Source of the DNA: Niallia sp. NCCP-28
GTDB taxonomy: Bacteria > Bacillota > Bacilli > Bacillales > Cytobacillaceae
Reading direction: 5' to 3'
NCBI RefSeq assembly: GCF_023168165.1
Contig: NZ_BQYJ01000002.1
Location: 248,001 to 312,000 of the forward strand
Length of the DNA stretch: 64,000 bases
A program made the position numbers and the translations under genes. Shown one piece after another: positions 34,297 to 43,706 of the stretch. Each line of letters opens with the position of its first letter. Position 1 is the stretch's first letter. The notes under the pieces are model-generated. The model was not told the DNA's origin and did no database searches. It saw only the letters and a program-made list of their open reading frames with translations.

Positions 34297-34851
34297 ATTA
34301 ATAAGAAATGCCCTTGAAAATTATTTCAAGGGCATTTCTTATTAATGCTATTGTAGAAGATAGAGAATTTTATCTCTATCCAATCGGCTATCAATTGATT
34401 TGACGGGAAATTTGCCCATCTAAAGTTTTCTTAATTTCAAGAAATAGTGTTACTCCCGTTTAATGAGGGATAAAATCTACATTATTATACAAAACACGCT
34501 AAATATTGGGAAAAATTATATGTTGGAAACAGTTGGTTTTTCCTATATCCTTAGTGTATATATAAGAATAATGTAGGTGTTCGATAAAAAAATAAGGAGA
34601 AAAGTAATAGAAGTAGATTAAAAAGAAAGTGTCTAAAATAGGGAAATGTTCCTAATTTTTGTTAGGGGAAATAGGGATAGGCACTAATACCTTTATTCTG
34701 CTTAAATGGGAAAACTTTATTTAGAAAACAAACATAGTGCTGCTAAGCAGTTAAATATTTAATAATAGAATCAGAAAAATAAAATAATTATTCGGAAAAA
34801 CCAATAAAAATCAGTAGTTTATATATGCATATAGGTAAGGAGGGCATTTTT
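34297..34851. other. Intergenic region before the c-di-GMP genes
   Basis: It contains the galT terminator (34299-34344) and a weak, decayed relative of the dispersed element near 34400-34490 (GACGGGAAATTTGCCCATCT, later CCCGTTTAATGAGGGATAA). The rest is AT-rich with no visible riboswitch or gene. Confidence 0.5.
34299..34344 (+). terminator. Terminator of the gal operon
   Basis: TAATAAGAAATGCCCTTGAAA pairs perfectly with its inverted copy (21-base arms) around a 4-base loop; the right arm ends CTTATTA. Confidence 0.85.
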
Positions 34852-37830
34852 ATGGAAAGATTTAAGTTCTTAAAGCGAAAAAAGAAAAACTCCTCTATAG
34901 AGAATCCTTATTCTATTCATATAGATTATGATTCTTTACTTAATAAAAACAGTGTTACAACATTATTTCAAAATCATCCGGATAGCGTATTTATATTAGA
35001 CACAAAAGGAAATTTAATAAATTTCAGCAATTCAATAAAACGAATTTTTGGATATGAGAAAAGCGACTTGGTTGGAGATTTAGAAAAATATTATGCAGAT
35101 GATTATCAGCCTTTAAGAAGAAAATATCTAAAGGAGGCTCTTAAAGGTGAATGTCAAAATTTCATTGCTGAAGTTTTTCACAAAAATGGTCAAAAACTAC
35201 ATGCTGAAATCAATTTTATTCCCATAATAGATGAAGAGAACCAGCAAGTGATAGGCATATATGGAGTAGCAAAGGATATTACATCAAAGATAGAAAATGA
35301 AAAGGAATTATCAAAAATAAAAGATAGTTTGGAATTAGCACAGCAGATAGCCAAAATTGGAAGCTGGGACCATGACCTTATTGAAGATGAGTCGTATTGG
35401 TCGAATCAAACCTTTGAATTGTACGGCATTAAAAATAAAAAGGAATTTGTGCCAACTTATAAGAAGATTTTGTCCAGAATTCATCCAGACGACCGAGAAC
35501 ACTTTGATTTCACTTTTAAAAATGCAATCAAAAAACGCCACAGCTATAATATAGAATTTAGAATTATGCGTGCAGACGGTACTTATATATATGTATATGA
35601 ACAGGCGGATGTTATTTTAGATGAAAATCAGGTGCCCGTCAGGTTTATTGGAACTATCCAAGATATAACGAAAAGAAAAATAGCTGAAATCAAACTTAAA
35701 GAAACAGAACAAAAATTGAGAAATATATATGATAACTTGGAGGTAGGAATCTGGTCCTATGATATGGTTAATCATATTTTTAAACTGGCTTCACCAGGAG
35801 TGGAAGCCGTTTCTGGTTATTCATCAAAGGAGATTATAAATAGAACTTGGGAATCAATTGTACATCCAGAAGATCTTTTTGAATTTAATAATCTGCAAAA
35901 AAAGCTCTATTCAGGAGAAACTCTTCATCAGAATTATCGCATTGTTGCAAAAAATGGGGAGATAAGATGGGTTCAAGATCAGAAAATTCCAGTACTCAAT
36001 AGCGAAGGGAAATTGGTCAGAATTGATGGTATTGTTTCAGATATTACGAAAATAAAAAAAGCGGAAGAGCAAATTGCTTATTTAGCTTATCATGATTATT
36101 TAACGAACTTGCCGAACAGAAGAATGTTCGATGAGAAAATGGAAGAACTAGTAAATCGTTTTGAAATAAATAAAAATGATTTGGTTATGATGTATCTAGA
36201 TCTTGATCGGTTTAAAAATATTAATGACACACTTGGGCATAGTATTGGCGATAAACTATTACAACAATTTACAGTAAGAGTCGGCGAATTATTAAAGGGC
36301 AATTCTTTATTTGCAAGAATCGGAGGAGATGAATTTGGGATCCTTCTTTGGGACTATAAAGTTTCTGATTTTCCTATTTTGGTTGCCAAAAGCATTATTG
36401 ATTGCATGAATAAACCATTTTTAATTGATGATTTTGAATTATATATAACTACAAGTGTTGGTATAAGTACTTTTCCTCTTAATGGAGAAACTGTAGAAAA
36501 ACTAATGAAAAATGCAGATGCTGCTTTGCATAGAGCAAAGGAGATGGGGAAAAACAATTATCAAATATATTCCTCTTTATTAAATCTTTCTTCTTATAAG
36601 CTTTATGCTCTTGAACGGGATTTGCGGAAAGCGATTGAAAAGGAGGAACTATTTCTTCATTTTCAGCCTAGGATAGATGCTTCTACAGGGAAAATCGTAA
36701 GTGCAGAGGCATTGCTGCGATGGAGACATCCTGAATGGGGAGTTGTATCTCCGAGAGAATTTATTCCACTGGCAGAGGAGAATGGATTAATTATAAAAAT
36801 TGGAGATTGGGTATTTCAACAAGTATGTCAGTATATTAAAATATGGCAAAAAATGAAACTTCCTGTCATTCCGATATCCATTAATATCTCTGCGCAAAGA
36901 TTTTTAAAAAATGATTTTATTGATACAGTTGAAAAAGTGCTAACAGAAACAAACGTCAGCCCAAGGCTAATAGAATTTGAAATAACAGAAACTACACTAA
37001 TTCAGCATGAAGAGGCTGTAAGTTCAGCTATACAATTATTAAAAGAAAGGGGAATCAGTATAGCTCTGGATGATTTTGGAACTGGTTATTCTTCGTTAAC
37101 CTATTTAAAGCAATATCCGATAAATACAATTAAAATTGATAGATCCTTTATCAGAAATATTTCAGTTTCAGGAAAAGATGAAATGATTGTTAAATCGATT
37201 ATCTTTTTGGCAAAAGGATTGGAAATGAAAGTAGTGGCTGAGGGGGTTGAAACCAAAGAACAACTTTCCTTTTTGCGTGAACAAGAGTGCAATGAAATTC
37301 AAGGGTATTTATTTAGTAAGCCTGTTGAAAAAGAAGAATTTCAATCCTTATTAAAAAAATCAATCCTTAAACCTGATTGCGAGCCGTCCAAAACAGGTGA
37401 AATTTCCGATAGGAGGAAACACAACAGAATACAACTACATTATCCGCTCAGCGCTAAAATGTCTGTTGCTTCAATAAAGGGGAAAAAAGTTGATTTGGGA
37501 AAAACAGAGGTGTTGTTGGAAGATTTGGGTCTTGAAGGCATAAGATTTCTTTCCACTATCGATTTGCCGGTGCGTCCTGAAATCCTGCTGCAATTTGAAA
37601 CAACTATAATGAATGAACAAATAAAAATGGCTGGATATGTTGTATGGAAACAGGAAGTGCAGGATATTCATCAATATGGCCTTCAGTTTTTAATGAATGG
37701 GGCAGAAATAGATGAAATATCTTCAATACTAAATAAGTTCTTAGTCAAGTATCACAATAGCCCATTAGTTCCAGAATGCAGTTTTGTCACGGAAGATAAA
37801 ATCAATTATCTAATGAATTTTGATGGATAG
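34852..37830 (+). CDS. PAS-PAS-PAS-GGDEF-EAL-PilZ cyclic-di-GMP protein
   Basis: This 992-residue cytoplasmic protein has no membrane helices. Three PAS domains lie at about 28-130, 130-260 and 265-390. A GGDEF diguanylate cyclase domain has its signature intact at 491-495, but no RxxD inhibitory site precedes it. The EAL phosphodiesterase domain has EALLRWRH at 619 and DDFGTGYSS at 740, so it is probably active. A C-terminal PilZ domain has RKHNR (855-859) and DLGLEG (891-896), the c-di-GMP-binding elements in slightly altered form. Synthesis, breakdown and binding of c-di-GMP are thus in one chain. The ATG 34852 has AAGGAGGG upstream; ATG 34825 has none. A second PAS-GGDEF gene follows after 118 bases. 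Confidence 0.9.
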   Translation: MERFKFLKRKKKNSSIENPYSIHIDYDSLLNKNSVTTLFQNHPDSVFILDTKGNLINFSNSIKRIFGYEKSDLVGDLEKYYADDYQPLRRKYLKEALKGECQNFIAEVFHKNGQKLHAEINFIPIIDEENQQVIGIYGVAKDITSKIENEKELSKIKDSLELAQQIAKIGSWDHDLIEDESYWSNQTFELYGIKNKKEFVPTYKKILSRIHPDDREHFDFTFKNAIKKRHSYNIEFRIMRADGTYIYVYEQADVILDENQVPVRFIGTIQDITKRKIAEIKLKETEQKLRNIYDNLEVGIWSYDMVNHIFKLASPGVEAVSGYSSKEIINRTWESIVHPEDLFEFNNLQKKLYSGETLHQNYRIVAKNGEIRWVQDQKIPVLNSEGKLVRIDGIVSDITKIKKAEEQIAYLAYHDYLTNLPNRRMFDEKMEELVNRFEINKNDLVMMYLDLDRFKNINDTLGHSIGDKLLQQFTVRVGELLKGNSLFARIGGDEFGILLWDYKVSDFPILVAKSIIDCMNKPFLIDDFELYITTSVGISTFPLNGETVEKLMKNADAALHRAKEMGKNNYQIYSSLLNLSSYKLYALERDLRKAIEKEELFLHFQPRIDASTGKIVSAEALLRWRHPEWGVVSPREFIPLAEENGLIIKIGDWVFQQVCQYIKIWQKMKLPVIPISINISAQRFLKNDFIDTVEKVLTETNVSPRLIEFEITETTLIQHEEAVSSAIQLLKERGISIALDDFGTGYSSLTYLKQYPINTIKIDRSFIRNISVSGKDEMIVKSIIFLAKGLEMKVVAEGVETKEQLSFLREQECNEIQGYLFSKPVEKEEFQSLLKKSILKPDCEPSKTGEISDRRKHNRIQLHYPLSAKMSVASIKGKKVDLGKTEVLLEDLGLEGIRFLSTIDLPVRPEILLQFETTIMNEQIKMAGYVVWKQEVQDIHQYGLQFLMNGAEIDEISSILNKFLVKYHNSPLVPECSFVTEDKINYLMNFDG

Positions 37831-37948
37831 AGAAGGTATATAAAAATAGGTTATAGAGCTAGTATAAATAACTAACATACAATAAGCTAATCCTATATTG
37901 AATATTACATTACAACATAAGAACGTTCCTAAGGATGGTAGAAAGAGC

Positions 37949-40285
37949 ATGGAATTAGATCAGATTATTAATAAACTTCAAGGTGATTTGCCTAAGGTTA
38001 TTAAATTTTTTATGACTGCATTAAACTCATTACAGGATCTGATTTATTTAGTAGAAGTAAAGAATGAGCAATGCAAATATTTATTTGCAAATCAAGCTGG
38101 ATTATCAATTTTAGGTGCTGATGAAAGTGTGTTTGGCAAAACCTTTGAAGAAGTGTTAATTCCCGAGGAAATAGAATTTATTGCACATCATTATTTGAAA
38201 GCTTATTCATCCAAAAAAGTAGTAACATTTGAGGATCAAGTTATCCTTCCAAACGGCAATATAATGATTAATGAAACAGTGCTAACTCCATTTATAGATA
38301 AGGAAGATGTCTATATTATCGCAGTAGTTCGCGATATCTCAGAGAAAAGCAAGCAACTAAAAGAACTTCAACAATCCCGCAATCGTCTACAAGAAAAAGA
38401 GCAGCTATTAGCTTCTCTTTTAGATCATAATGAAGACGCTATTTTTATGTTAGATACAGATGGATATTTTCTTGAAGTGAATAATGCGACGGAAAATATT
38501 ACCGGATACAGAAATGAAGAAATAATTGGAACGAATTTCTCCCAACTGATGTCAACAAAAGAATTGGAAAGAGTACAGGAATTATTTCAGAAATCTGTTC
38601 AAGGGGTACCTGTGCGATATGAAACATCTATTTATCATAAAGCGGGATATGAAGTTTTTCTAAATGTAAAAAATATTCCTATTATTATAGAAGAACAAAT
38701 AAAAGGTGTATATGGAATTGCAAGGGACATTACATCGGAAAAAAAAGCATCGGAAGAACTTAGTCTTTTAAAATCAAGACTAGAATCTTTTATAAATGAC
38801 AGTACTGATTCTATATCTATGACAGATTTAGAAGGGAAAGCTATATTTATTAATGATGCATTTACAAAAGTATATGGTTTTACAGAGAATGAAGTAATTG
38901 GAAAAGAACCTCCTATTATCCCGAATTGGATGAAAAAGGAAACAAATAGCTTGAATGAGCAAGTATTGCTTGGAAAGAAAATGCAAGGAATTCATGTTAA
39001 GAGACAGAAAAAGACGGGTGAATTGCTTGATATGAGCATCTCTTTATCTCCTATTTATAATGAATTTGGACAAGTAGAAGGAATTTCCGGCATTGCTCGT
39101 GATATTACAGAAGAGAAGAAAATGGAAATGGAAATAACAAACACAAAGGAAGAATTAGAGCTTGTTTGGCATAATACTTCAGATGCCATATTTATGATTG
39201 GACAAAATGGAAGGATTTTTAAAGCCAATCCAGCTTTTGAAGAGATGCTTGGATGGACGGCAGAAGAAATGAATAATTTGCCTGTATCTCCAATTCATCC
39301 TGAATTCCATTTAAAACAGCTAGATAATTTCATAACAAGTTTAAGAATGGGAGAAAAAATCCCTCATTTTGAAACACAGCGAAAGCATAAAGATGGAACC
39401 ATTATAGATGTAGTAGCAGCATATCGGCCAATTAATAAAGGAAATATTGTAGCTGTGGGGACCTATAGAGATGTCACAGAATACATCAATACATTGAAGG
39501 TGATAAAAGAAAAAGAAAAAAAATTCAGAAATATTGCAGAAGCTTCTCCTGAAGCAATACTTGTACAAACTGAAGGAAAAATAACTTTTATCAATGAAAG
39601 GGCATTATCTCTTTTAAAAGCAAAAAGCCAAAGTCAGGCTATCGGAAAATCAATTTTAGATTTTGTTTATCCAAGTGACCATAAACAAGTGGAAGAACGT
39701 ATGCGGGAGACCATTTGTAAAGGGGAGAAAGGAGAATTTATTGAAGAAAGGTTTCTTAATCTTGAAGGAGATATTATTTATGCAGAGGCAGCCTTTGCAC
39801 CAATCAAAGATGGCGGGAAAACATCTGTTGTAGTTATGTTTAGAGATGTGACAACAAAAAAAAGAGCCGAAAAGGCAACAAGTGAAAGTGAAGAACGTTT
39901 CCGAATCATAGCAGAATATTCGATGGATATTATTAAAGTGCTGGATCCACAAGGGAAAATTATTTATGCATCACCTGCTATTGAGAAGATTTTAGGCTAT
40001 CCAGTAAGAAAAATGATAGGCAATTCATTGTATGCCACAATACACCAGGATGACATGGAAGAGATTAAAAAGAAATTTGAAGAAATGCTTAAAACAAAAA
40101 AATACTTCCAGATTAATTTAAGGCGTATACATCAAGATGGTCATTATATTTGGCTAAATACAGATTTTGTGCCTGTTTTAAATCCAGAAGGGGAAATAGA
40201 AAAAATTGTAGCTATATCGAATGATATAACAGAAATAAGAAAAAATGAAAAAAACTGGCTAAAATGGCGTATTCAGATCATCTAA
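37949..40285 (+). CDS. Six-PAS sensor protein, frame-split from its GGDEF domain
   Basis: This 778-codon frame consists of six consecutive PAS domains. Each ends in a DIT/DVT-type motif (VRDISEK, ARDITSEK, ARDITEEK, YRDVTEY, FRDVTTKK, SNDITEIRK) and is linked by helical segments. The frame stops at 40283-40285 just where a GGDEF linker should begin. The continuation, KLAKMAYSDHLTGLPNRR, is in the -1 frame, joined through A AAA AAC at 40249-40255. Either the ribosome or polymerase slips there, or the gene is broken by loss of one A. I place the start at ATG 37949 (AAGGA upstream); TTG 37898 is unlikely. No membrane segments are seen. Confidence 0.8.
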   Translation: MELDQIINKLQGDLPKVIKFFMTALNSLQDLIYLVEVKNEQCKYLFANQAGLSILGADESVFGKTFEEVLIPEEIEFIAHHYLKAYSSKKVVTFEDQVILPNGNIMINETVLTPFIDKEDVYIIAVVRDISEKSKQLKELQQSRNRLQEKEQLLASLLDHNEDAIFMLDTDGYFLEVNNATENITGYRNEEIIGTNFSQLMSTKELERVQELFQKSVQGVPVRYETSIYHKAGYEVFLNVKNIPIIIEEQIKGVYGIARDITSEKKASEELSLLKSRLESFINDSTDSISMTDLEGKAIFINDAFTKVYGFTENEVIGKEPPIIPNWMKKETNSLNEQVLLGKKMQGIHVKRQKKTGELLDMSISLSPIYNEFGQVEGISGIARDITEEKKMEMEITNTKEELELVWHNTSDAIFMIGQNGRIFKANPAFEEMLGWTAEEMNNLPVSPIHPEFHLKQLDNFITSLRMGEKIPHFETQRKHKDGTIIDVVAAYRPINKGNIVAVGTYRDVTEYINTLKVIKEKEKKFRNIAEASPEAILVQTEGKITFINERALSLLKAKSQSQAIGKSILDFVYPSDHKQVEERMRETICKGEKGEFIEERFLNLEGDIIYAEAAFAPIKDGGKTSVVVMFRDVTTKKRAEKATSESEERFRIIAEYSMDIIKVLDPQGKIIYASPAIEKILGYPVRKMIGNSLYATIHQDDMEEIKKKFEEMLKTKKYFQINLRRIHQDGHYIWLNTDFVPVLNPEGEIEKIVAISNDITEIRKNEKNWLKWRIQII
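40249..40255 (+). other. A AAA AAC slippery heptamer (possible -1 frameshift site)
   Basis: The zero frame reads GAA AAA AAC TGG and ends 28 bases later. A one-base step back at AAA AAC gives CTG GCT AAA ATG GCG, the correct entry into the GGDEF domain. X XXY YYZ heptamers of this kind are classic slip sites. A GCCTG/CAGGC hairpin lies about 30 bases downstream, in a region constrained by coding. Confidence 0.5.
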
Positions 40286-40764
40286 CTGGCCTGCCGAACA
40301 GGCGGAAATTTGTAGAGTGTCTTCAGCAATCTATATATACTTCAGAGCGAACAGGGAAAATAACTGCTTTAATGGTTCTGGACTGTGATAAACTCAAGCA
40401 GATAAATGATACATTTGGACATGATATAGGGGATGAAGTAATCAAGGAATTTGCAAAGCGTGTGCGGAGCTCTCTTCGAAAGATGGATACGTTATCTAGA
40501 GTTGGAGGGGATGAATTTACCGTTGTACTTCCAGAATTATCAAGTGAACAAGATGCTGCCGCAATTTCAAACAGAATATTTGGAGCCGTGCGTAAACCAA
40601 TGTATATAAAAGGCAAGAAGCTGCAAATTACTGCTAGTATAGGTGTATCGTTTTACCCTGCTAATACTGGTAATATGGAAGAATTATTTAAAGAAGCAGA
40701 TATTGCTTTATACAAAGCAAAAGAGAGCGGCAGGAATAAATGCTGCTTTAATTGGAAAAAATAA
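40264..40764 (+). CDS. GGDEF diguanylate cyclase domain (C-terminal part of the split six-PAS gene)
   Basis: This 166-residue frame is a full GGDEF domain. It starts AYSDHLTGLPNRRKF, has metal-site DCDKLKQINDTFGHDIGD, the signature GGDEF at 81-85 and the inhibitory RxxD (RKMD, 72-75) exactly five residues before it. It ends YKAKESGRNKC. ATG 40264 lies within the upstream frame and has no ribosome site, so the domain is more likely made by frameshift fusion or coupled reinitiation than independently. If fused, the product is a PAS6-GGDEF enzyme of 938 residues. Confidence 0.85.
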   Translation: MAYSDHLTGLPNRRKFVECLQQSIYTSERTGKITALMVLDCDKLKQINDTFGHDIGDEVIKEFAKRVRSSLRKMDTLSRVGGDEFTVVLPELSSEQDAAAISNRIFGAVRKPMYIKGKKLQITASIGVSFYPANTGNMEELFKEADIALYKAKESGRNKCCFNWKK

Positions 40765-40800
40765 TTGCCCTTTTTGAGAGAGCTATGGTGAAAAATATAA

Positions 40801-40839
40801 AAAAGAAAATTGTCATTGAATTGATGACAATTTTCTTTT
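40801..40839 (+). terminator. Terminator after the GGDEF frame
   Basis: AAAAGAAAATTGTCAT pairs with ATGACAATTTTCTTTT over a 7-base loop. The A- and T-rich ends would let it serve both converging transcripts. Confidence 0.85.
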
Positions 40840-40872
40840 AAGCTTTTTAATTTAAATAGTGATCCAGCAAGG

Positions 40873-41343
40873 CTATTGCATTTGGTTTTGCTTGAATTTT
40901 AACAACAGCTTTTTTACTAAAATCAAATTACCTATTAAAATAGAGAAAATAATGGGGTAAAGTATTGCTGAGTACCATAATTTCCATTCATTGTAATAAA
41001 ACATATGTGTGTGAACAATAAATGCTTCATAAGCTATCGACAATAAAGTCCACAATAAAATGTACAGTGTTTTATGAAGCGCTTTTAAAGAAAAAGGGAA
41101 AAAATTAAGATACAGTATATTGATGGAAAAGTAAACTAGTATCAGACATATCGTCGTGTATATTTGAGCACCTTCTTCTCCATATCCATACCAATCATAT
41201 TTGAAGTTTAGAATAATATCTGTTGTAATTCCAAAAGAATAGGCAAAAAAAGAAGTTGCATAAATCTCTATCATAGATATTCTTTTAGGAACAATAATAG
41301 ATAAAAAAACCAGTATAAAAATGCTGATATAAACTAATGTCAT
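40873..41343 (-). CDS. CBO0543-family membrane protein
   Basis: This 156-residue protein has five predicted helices and little soluble sequence. It contains TTDIILNFKYDWYGY and FYYNEWKLWYSAILYPII, which I recognise from the CBO0543 family of Bacilli and Clostridia. Function is unknown. It lies 48 bases downstream of a MarR-type gene on the same strand and is probably co-transcribed with it. Confidence 0.65.
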   Translation of the reverse strand: MTLVYISIFILVFLSIIVPKRISMIEIYATSFFAYSFGITTDIILNFKYDWYGYGEEGAQIYTTICLILVYFSINILYLNFFPFSLKALHKTLYILLWTLLSIAYEAFIVHTHMFYYNEWKLWYSAILYPIIFSILIGNLILVKKLLLKFKQNQMQ

Positions 41344-41391
41344 TTTCTTCGCCTTAAGTTAAAATTTATTGATTTATTCACAAAGAATAAT

Positions 41392-41883
41392 TTAAGCATA
41401 ATCAACACCATCAATTTTGGCATTAAATATCTTTTCTCTACAAGATAATCCTCGATTTACGTCTAAAATTTTTTGTCCACACTTTAAAAAAGAATCTAAT
41501 TCCTCCTTGCCCAACGGTCTTATTTGAAAAGGAAAAAAATCATTTTTCGCAATATCATCAATAATTTGAAGGAACAGTGTTTCCCCATCTTCGGTTATCG
41601 TCACTTTTTTAAATTTTAACTGTACAGGATCTTTTATAATAGTAATAAATCCTCTCTCTTTTAGCGGTTTCAGCAGTCTAGTGACTGTAGACAGATGCCA
41701 ACAGCCAATTGCACTGATTTCCGAAGGAGTTAAGGTTTTATTATTTGTGGTTAGGATAAAAAGAACATGCTGCTGGGCAGGGGAAATATCATATTTTCTC
41801 CCTAGTTCTGACCATTGTTCCTCCATGCAAAAATATAATGATCTGATTAAAAGAACTAGGTTTTGTCTATAAATAAAATTCAT
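41392..41883 (-). CDS. MarR-family regulator (ScoC/Hpr-like)
   Basis: This 163-residue winged-helix protein has DISPAQQHVLFILTTNN, the HTH LTPSEISAIGCWHLSTVTRL then LKPLKERGFI, and a wing with KFKKVTITEDG. The SAIGCWHLSTVT recognition region resembles ScoC/Hpr more than classical MarR, but it lacks the long C-terminal extension of ScoC. AAGGAGG precedes the ATG. A perfect palindrome TTGCATATGCAA lies 27 bases upstream of the start, suiting self-regulation. A membrane protein gene follows. Confidence 0.8.
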   Translation of the reverse strand: MNFIYRQNLVLLIRSLYFCMEEQWSELGRKYDISPAQQHVLFILTTNNKTLTPSEISAIGCWHLSTVTRLLKPLKERGFITIIKDPVQLKFKKVTITEDGETLFLQIIDDIAKNDFFPFQIRPLGKEELDSFLKCGQKILDVNRGLSCREKIFNAKIDGVDYA

Positions 41884-41909
41884 GGCGGCCTCCTTAGTTG
41901 TATCTACAA

Positions 41910-41936
41910 TTGCATATGCAACTAACAGCCATTATA
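41910..41936 (-). promoter_or_regulatory. Promoter and palindrome of the MarR-CBO0543 pair
   Basis: TTGCATATGCAA (41910-41921) is a perfect palindrome just downstream of a minus-strand -10 TATAAT near 41931-41936. A bound repressor there would block transcription start. The -35 is weak. Confidence 0.5.
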
Positions 41937-42032
41937 GACAATTCAGCACAAAAGTATGCAAGGAGTTTAAGCGGATTTTTATGTATAAATAAAATTATAT
42001 TTCTGAAAAATTAAAACGGCAATGCAAACAAC

Positions 42033-42069
42033 TTTACCACCATGCTGTTTTAGTAAGCATGGTGGTAAA
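42033..42069 (-). terminator. Terminator of xynP-xynB
   Basis: TTTACCACCATGCT (42033-42046) pairs perfectly with AGCATGGTGGTAAA (42056-42069). It lies 30 bases past the xynB stop. Confidence 0.75.
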
Positions 42070-42100
42070 AAGGGCAGAGAATAAAACATCATATACAATT

Positions 42101-43705
42101 TTACAGCTCTTTATAAGTGAAATAGTCAAAGTCAGCTGGTTTATTTTTTCCAGATATATCAATACAATTGATTCCAACAAATGCTCCGGTAAAAAATCCG
42201 CCGCCGCGAATATAATCATCAGAAAGTTTTCTGGATTCAAAGGTTACTGGAATCAAAATCCAATTGATTCCATCGAATGAATAAGAATATTGATAGGTTT
42301 CAACTCGGACTTCCACTTTAAAATGGACGTACTCTACATTATCAGGCACTGAAATAACATTTTCCTTCAATGGCTGTGAGAACTCAAAATTATCACATAC
42401 GATTAAATCTATCACTTTTCCCTTATTTTCATCCCAAGTCACTTGAAGAGTTGTCCAATTTTCCGTATTATAATAGCAAGTCAGTCCTGCCGCTTGCTGA
42501 AAGGTATCAGGAGAAAAGGAAATGCTGGTGGATGCATCAAATGAGAAAGCTTGCCAACGTCTTGCAACAAATGCTTGTGTAAACTTGGATGTCAGTGATT
42601 CTTTTCCATATAATCTTAAATGTCCTTTTTTGCTTTTTAAGGATGCAATATCCTCTGTTAAAGGAATGCGCAGAGATTGAAAGTTAATATTCAGCTTTTC
42701 ACTATCAAAATCATCAATCTCGGGGAATGTTTCCTCCCATTTCACTTCTTCCATTTTTGGAGCTTCTACTGTCATGGAACCTTGCTTGCCGCCGACAACA
42801 ACAGGCCATTCATCTACCCATTCAATTTTTTGAAGTGCTGTTTCGCGCCCTAAAGGACAATATCCTCTTTGTTCAAGTACAGGCTGGTCGCCAACAGGAA
42901 GTGGTCTGCCTGTTAAATGAGCGATATACCATTCGCCTGTATGTGTATGAAGAAGAGAAGCATGCCCGCATTTTTGCAGGGTATTTCGGGGATCATGCCA
43001 TGATGTCAATAATGGATAATCCGGTTGAGTCTCATAAGGCCCAAAAATGTTTTTAGAGCGGGCAACTGTTTCAGCATGCTGATAGGTTGTTCCTCCTTCG
43101 GCAGTGAATAGATAATAATAATCGCCAATATTATAAAGATGTGGACCTTCTGTATACTTAATATCTGTTCCTTTATAGATGATTTTGCTTTCTCCAATCA
43201 GCTGCTGTTTCTCCGGACAGTATTCTTGCAGGGCAATGCCATAAAAATTGTGGTTATATGTACGATGATCCCAATACATATTCAATAAATATTTTTTTCC
43301 ATCATTATCATGAAATAAAGATGCATCAAATCCAGATCCAGTTAAAGGAATAGGTTCAGACCATTCACCATTGACTGTTTCACAAGTTGTCAAATAGTTT
43401 GTGCAATCTTTCCAAATCCCTTCTGTTACTTTAACATCTGTATAAATCAGCCAGAACTTCCCATCGTGGTAGCTAAGGTCTGGAGCCCAAATGCCGCCTG
43501 AATTTGGATTTCCCTTCATATCCAGCAAAGAGATACGGTTTAATGGATGTGCAACTAATCGCCAGTTTACTAGATCTTTAGAATGATGAATCTGTACTCC
43601 TGGGAACCATTCGAAAGTAGAAGTGGCAATATAATAATCTTCACCAGCACGACATATACTTGGGTCAGGATTAAATCCTTTTAAAATAGGGTTTTGAATT
43701 TTCAT
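42101..43705 (-). CDS. xynB: GH43 beta-xylosidase
   Basis: This 534-residue intracellular enzyme releases xylose from short xylo-oligosaccharides by inversion. The five-bladed propeller carries base Asp14 (NPDPS), Asp127 (GSGFDAS) and acid Glu186 (YTEGPH), matching the GH43 triad. The C-terminal ~200 residues form the beta-sandwich that closes the active site in XynB-type enzymes. Length is as in B. subtilis XynB (533). No signal peptide is seen. Its ATG lies one base past the xynP stop, with AAGGAGG inside the end of xynP, so translation is coupled. Confidence 0.96.
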   Translation of the reverse strand: MKIQNPILKGFNPDPSICRAGEDYYIATSTFEWFPGVQIHHSKDLVNWRLVAHPLNRISLLDMKGNPNSGGIWAPDLSYHDGKFWLIYTDVKVTEGIWKDCTNYLTTCETVNGEWSEPIPLTGSGFDASLFHDNDGKKYLLNMYWDHRTYNHNFYGIALQEYCPEKQQLIGESKIIYKGTDIKYTEGPHLYNIGDYYYLFTAEGGTTYQHAETVARSKNIFGPYETQPDYPLLTSWHDPRNTLQKCGHASLLHTHTGEWYIAHLTGRPLPVGDQPVLEQRGYCPLGRETALQKIEWVDEWPVVVGGKQGSMTVEAPKMEEVKWEETFPEIDDFDSEKLNINFQSLRIPLTEDIASLKSKKGHLRLYGKESLTSKFTQAFVARRWQAFSFDASTSISFSPDTFQQAAGLTCYYNTENWTTLQVTWDENKGKVIDLIVCDNFEFSQPLKENVISVPDNVEYVHFKVEVRVETYQYSYSFDGINWILIPVTFESRKLSDDYIRGGGFFTGAFVGINCIDISGKNKPADFDYFTYKEL

Positions 43706-43706
43706 A

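Noticed and set aside
34345-34851. Cyclic-di-GMP riboswitch before the PAS-GGDEF-EAL-PilZ gene
   Set aside because: I looked for the conserved GEMM core and its paired elements and found none.
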